Source of the DNA: an uncultured Steroidobacteraceae bacterium
Lineage (GTDB): Bacteria; Pseudomonadota; Gammaproteobacteria; Steroidobacterales; Steroidobacteraceae
Assembly: GCA_955652795.1 (NCBI GenBank)
Contig: CATPBQ010000014.1
Coordinates: forward strand, 1 to 8,259
Direction of reading: 5' to 3'
DNA length: 8,259 bases
Both the position numbers and the translations under genes were made by a program. This document shows positions 6,766 through 8,259 of this stretch, piece after piece (within the stretch, counting starts at the first letter, position 1; each line of letters begins with the position of its first letter). The notes beneath the pieces are model-generated. The model was not told where the DNA came from, did no database searches, and worked only from the letters and a program-made list of their open reading frames with translations.

Positions 6766-7809
6766 CTACTCAAGGCCGAAGTGTCCCGGGCCCAGCTCGT
6801 CCATCAGCTCGAGAATGCGCCCGCCACCGCGTGCCACGCACGTCAGGGGGTCATCCGCCACGACGACCGGCAGGCCGGTCTCCTCGGTGAGCAGCTTGTC
6901 GATATCGCGCAGCAGCGCGCCGCCGCCCGTGAGCACGATGCCGCGCTCGGCGACGTCCGCGCCCAGCTCCGGCGGAGTCTGCTCGAGCGCCTGCTTCACG
7001 GCGCTCACGATGCTCTGCAGCGGCTCCTGCAGCGCCTCGAGGATCTCGTTGCTGTTCAGCGTGAAGCTGCGCGGCACGCCCTCGGAGAGGTTGCGGCCTT
7101 TCACCGACAGTTCGCGCACCTGCTGACCGGGGTAGGCCGAACCGATTTCGATCTTGATGCGCTCGGAGGTCGCCTCGCCGATGAGGATGCCGTAGTTGCG
7201 GCGCACGTAGTTCATGATCGCCTCGTCCATGCGATCGCCGCCGATGCGTGCGGAGTTGGCGTACACCACGCCATTCAGCGACAGCACGGCTACCTCGGAG
7301 GTGCCGCCGCCGATATCGAGCACCATCGAGCCGCGCGCCTCGTGCACCGGCAGTCCCGCGCCCACCGCCGCCGCCATCGGCTCACTCACGATCGCCACGT
7401 TGCGCGCGCCTGCGCCTTCGGCCGACTCGCGGATCGCGCGCCGCTCCACCTGCGTCGAACCGAACGGCACGCACACCAGCACGCGCGGCGAGGGCTTGAA
7501 GGTGCGGTTGCCGTGCACCTTGTTGATGAAGAACTGCAGCATCTTCTCGGTGTAGGTGAAGTCGGCGATCACACCGTCCTTCATGGGACGCACGGCCGTG
7601 ATGTGCCCGGGCGTGCGCCCGAGCATGGCCTTGGCTTCGGTGCCGACGGCGACGATCACCTTGCCTCTGCGCCCGGGCTCGTCCTGCACCGCGACCACCG
7701 AGGGTTCGTTGAGCACGATGCCCTTGTCGCGCACATAGATCAGGGTGTTCGCCGTACCCAGATCGATCGACAGATCGCTGGAAAAATAACCGCGCAGGCG
7801 TTTGAACAT
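6766..7809 (-). CDS. mreB: MreB, actin-like rod-shape cytoskeletal ATPase
   Basis: 347 residues, the same as E. coli MreB. MreB forms membrane-bound antiparallel filaments that orient and organise the elongasome through RodZ, MreC and MreD. Landmarks: an N-terminal amphipathic membrane-binding stretch (MFKRLRGYF), phosphate loop 1 SIDLGTANT at 14-22, RPMKDGVIADF at 74-84, phosphate loop 2 LDIGGGTSEVAV at 164-175, and the adenosine motif GIVLTGGGALL at 290-300. Similarity to E. coli MreB is continuous along the whole length. Glu143 of the active-site region is kept, but the preceding residue is Ser142 instead of the usual Glu, giving SEP for EEP (see findings). It is the first gene of the leftward operon; the ATG has no recognisable Shine-Dalgarno sequence. 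The 5' leader from the predicted promoter would be about 40 bases. Divergent gatC lies upstream, as recalled for Pseudomonas. Confidence 0.98.
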   Translation of the reverse strand: MFKRLRGYFSSDLSIDLGTANTLIYVRDKGIVLNEPSVVAVQDEPGRRGKVIVAVGTEAKAMLGRTPGHITAVRPMKDGVIADFTYTEKMLQFFINKVHGNRTFKPSPRVLVCVPFGSTQVERRAIRESAEGAGARNVAIVSEPMAAAVGAGLPVHEARGSMVLDIGGGTSEVAVLSLNGVVYANSARIGGDRMDEAIMNYVRRNYGILIGEATSERIKIEIGSAYPGQQVRELSVKGRNLSEGVPRSFTLNSNEILEALQEPLQSIVSAVKQALEQTPPELGADVAERGIVLTGGGALLRDIDKLLTEETGLPVVVADDPLTCVARGGGRILELMDELGPGHFGLE

Positions 7810-7854
7810 GAAGCGACCGGGAATGAGCGGCGGGAGACGCCGAAAGTGGCGCGT

Positions 7855-7883
7855 AATCTAGCAACCGACAGGACATTGAGCAA
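7855..7883 (-). promoter_or_regulatory. Predicted sigma70-type promoter of the mreB operon
   Basis: On the minus strand, TTGCTC (7883-7878) is followed by a 17-base spacer and TAGATT (7860-7855), with TGC directly before it forming an extended -10 element. Matches to consensus are three of six and four of six, helped by the TGn. Transcription would start near 7848, giving a leader of about 40 bases before the mreB ATG. Prediction by eye only. Confidence 0.45.
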
Positions 7884-7898
7884 GGCAACATGTATGAT
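7870..7898 (+). promoter_or_regulatory. Predicted sigma70-type promoter of gatCA(B)
   Basis: AGGACA (7870-7875, four of six matches to TTGACA) is followed by a 17-base spacer and TATGAT (7893-7898, five of six matches to TATAAT). Transcription would begin near 7905, about 40 bases before the gatC ATG at 7944. This excludes the alternative ATG at 7890 as a start. It overlaps the predicted mreB promoter on the other strand over 7870-7883. Confidence 0.5.
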
Positions 7899-7943
7899 TT
7901 TGCGCTGGTTTTCTCACTTCGCCACGCGCGCCGCGAACCTCCC

Positions 7944-8234
7944 ATGACCCTCACACGCGAGCAGATCGCAAGCATCGCCGCCCTGGCGCGGCTCGACCTG
8001 AGCTCATCCGAGATCCCGGTGTACCAGGACAGCCTGTCGCGGATTCTCGACTTCGTCGGCGCCCTGGATCGCGCCGACACCACCGACGTCGCCCCGATGT
8101 CGCATCCGCTTCCCGGTCTGTCGCAGCGTCTGCGGCCGGACGTGGTGACCGAGCAGGACCGCCACGAGCAGTATCAGGTGAACGCGCCCCAGGTCGCCGC
8201 CGGCCTGTACCTCGTGCCCAAGGTCATCGAGTGA
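7944..8234 (+). CDS. gatC: GatC, subunit C of Asp/Glu-tRNA amidotransferase
   Basis: 96 residues from the ATG at 7944. GatC is the small subunit of GatCAB, the cytoplasmic enzyme that amidates misacylated Glu-tRNA(Gln) and/or Asp-tRNA(Asn); it wraps around and stabilises the GatA-GatB interface. The family pattern is clear: MTLTREQIASIAALARLDLS at the start, a helix with DSLSRILDFVGALD, a central TDVAPMSHP, LRPDVVTE, and the C-terminal GLYLVPKVIE. An in-frame ATG at 7890 would add 18 residues, but the usual GatC starts at the MTLTRE position, and the 7890 codon lies inside the predicted promoter, so I prefer 7944 despite the lack of a Shine-Dalgarno sequence there. gatA probably starts seven bases downstream. 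Having GatCAB suggests that Gln-tRNA or Asn-tRNA is made by the indirect route. Confidence 0.95.
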   Translation: MTLTREQIASIAALARLDLSSSEIPVYQDSLSRILDFVGALDRADTTDVAPMSHPLPGLSQRLRPDVVTEQDRHEQYQVNAPQVAAGLYLVPKVIE

Positions 8235-8236
8235 GG
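8233..8236 (+). promoter_or_regulatory. Probable ribosome binding site of gatA
   Basis: GAGG, overlapping the gatC stop codon and ending five bases before the GTG taken as the gatA start. Short, but correctly spaced. Confidence 0.5.
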
Positions 8237-8241
8237 CACGC

Positions 8242-8259
8242 GTGAGCGATTGGCACACC
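8242..8259 (+). CDS. gatA: Start of probable GatA amidase subunit (six codons, runs off right edge)
   Basis: Only GTG AGC GAT TGG CAC ACC is visible, reading M-S-D-W-H-T. The assignment rests on context: gatA normally follows gatC directly, the GTG has a GAGG sequence five bases upstream that overlaps the gatC stop, and a short polar start of this type is common in GatA. The amidase signature (Ser-cisSer-Lys triad) would lie beyond the window. The sequence itself is too short to identify the family. Confidence 0.6.

Noticed and set aside
7890..7943. 18-residue N-terminal extension of GatC from the ATG at 7890
   Set aside because: The start has a fair AAGG upstream, but known GatC proteins begin at the later ATG, and the earlier one sits between the predicted -35 and -10 elements and would not be transcribed from that promoter.
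6781..7947. Long plus-strand open frame (388 codons) opposite mreB
   Set aside because: It is the antisense of a fully conserved mreB and reads as a His/Arg/Ala-rich string with no family features, typical of GC-rich codon-position bias.

Overview
The window is GC-rich (about two thirds G+C by eye), densely coded, and looks like the chromosome of a Gram-negative proteobacterium, most likely a gammaproteobacterium. Lipoprotein RlpA, MltB, PBP2 and RodA in this order next to mreBCD, with gatC divergent from mreB, resemble gene orders I recall from Pseudomonas-like and Xanthomonas-like genomes. The exact lineage cannot be fixed from this sequence.

Layout: almost everything lies on the minus strand and reads right to left as one probable operon: mreB (7809-6766), mreC (6743-5658), mreD (5661-5188), mrdA/PBP2 (5145-3253), rodA/mrdB (3256-2117), mltB (2108-1092), rlpA (1095-253) and the first 59 codons of dacA (179 to the left edge). 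On the plus strand, divergent from mreB, are gatC (7944-8234) and the first six codons of a probable gatA (8242 to the right edge). The only sizeable non-coding stretch is the 134-base gap between mreB and gatC, which holds a plausible pair of overlapping divergent sigma70-type promoters. No RNA gene, mobile element, CRISPR array or convincing Rho-independent terminator was seen.

How it works together: MreB filaments, with MreC and MreD, position the peptidoglycan polymerase RodA and its partner transpeptidase PBP2, which together build the lateral wall of a rod-shaped cell. MltB and RlpA are lytic transglycosylases that cut glycan strands, and DacA is a D,D-carboxypeptidase that trims pentapeptides, so synthesis and remodelling enzymes are encoded together. 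Three stop/start overlaps pair genes whose products act together or share an activity: mreC-mreD, mrdA-rodA and mltB-rlpA. GatC and GatA belong to the amidotransferase that converts misacylated Glu-tRNA(Gln) or Asp-tRNA(Asn), a separate housekeeping function.

No undescribed system is evident; this is an ordinary core region. The points worth a second look are small: a PBP2 that appears to keep a zinc site with changed ligands (Cys/Glu/His/Cys), an MreB with Ser-Glu-Pro in place of the near-invariant Glu-Glu-Pro, an in-frame 15-bp tandem repeat in the MreC tail, the pairwise coupling layout, and the overlapping mreB/gatC promoters.
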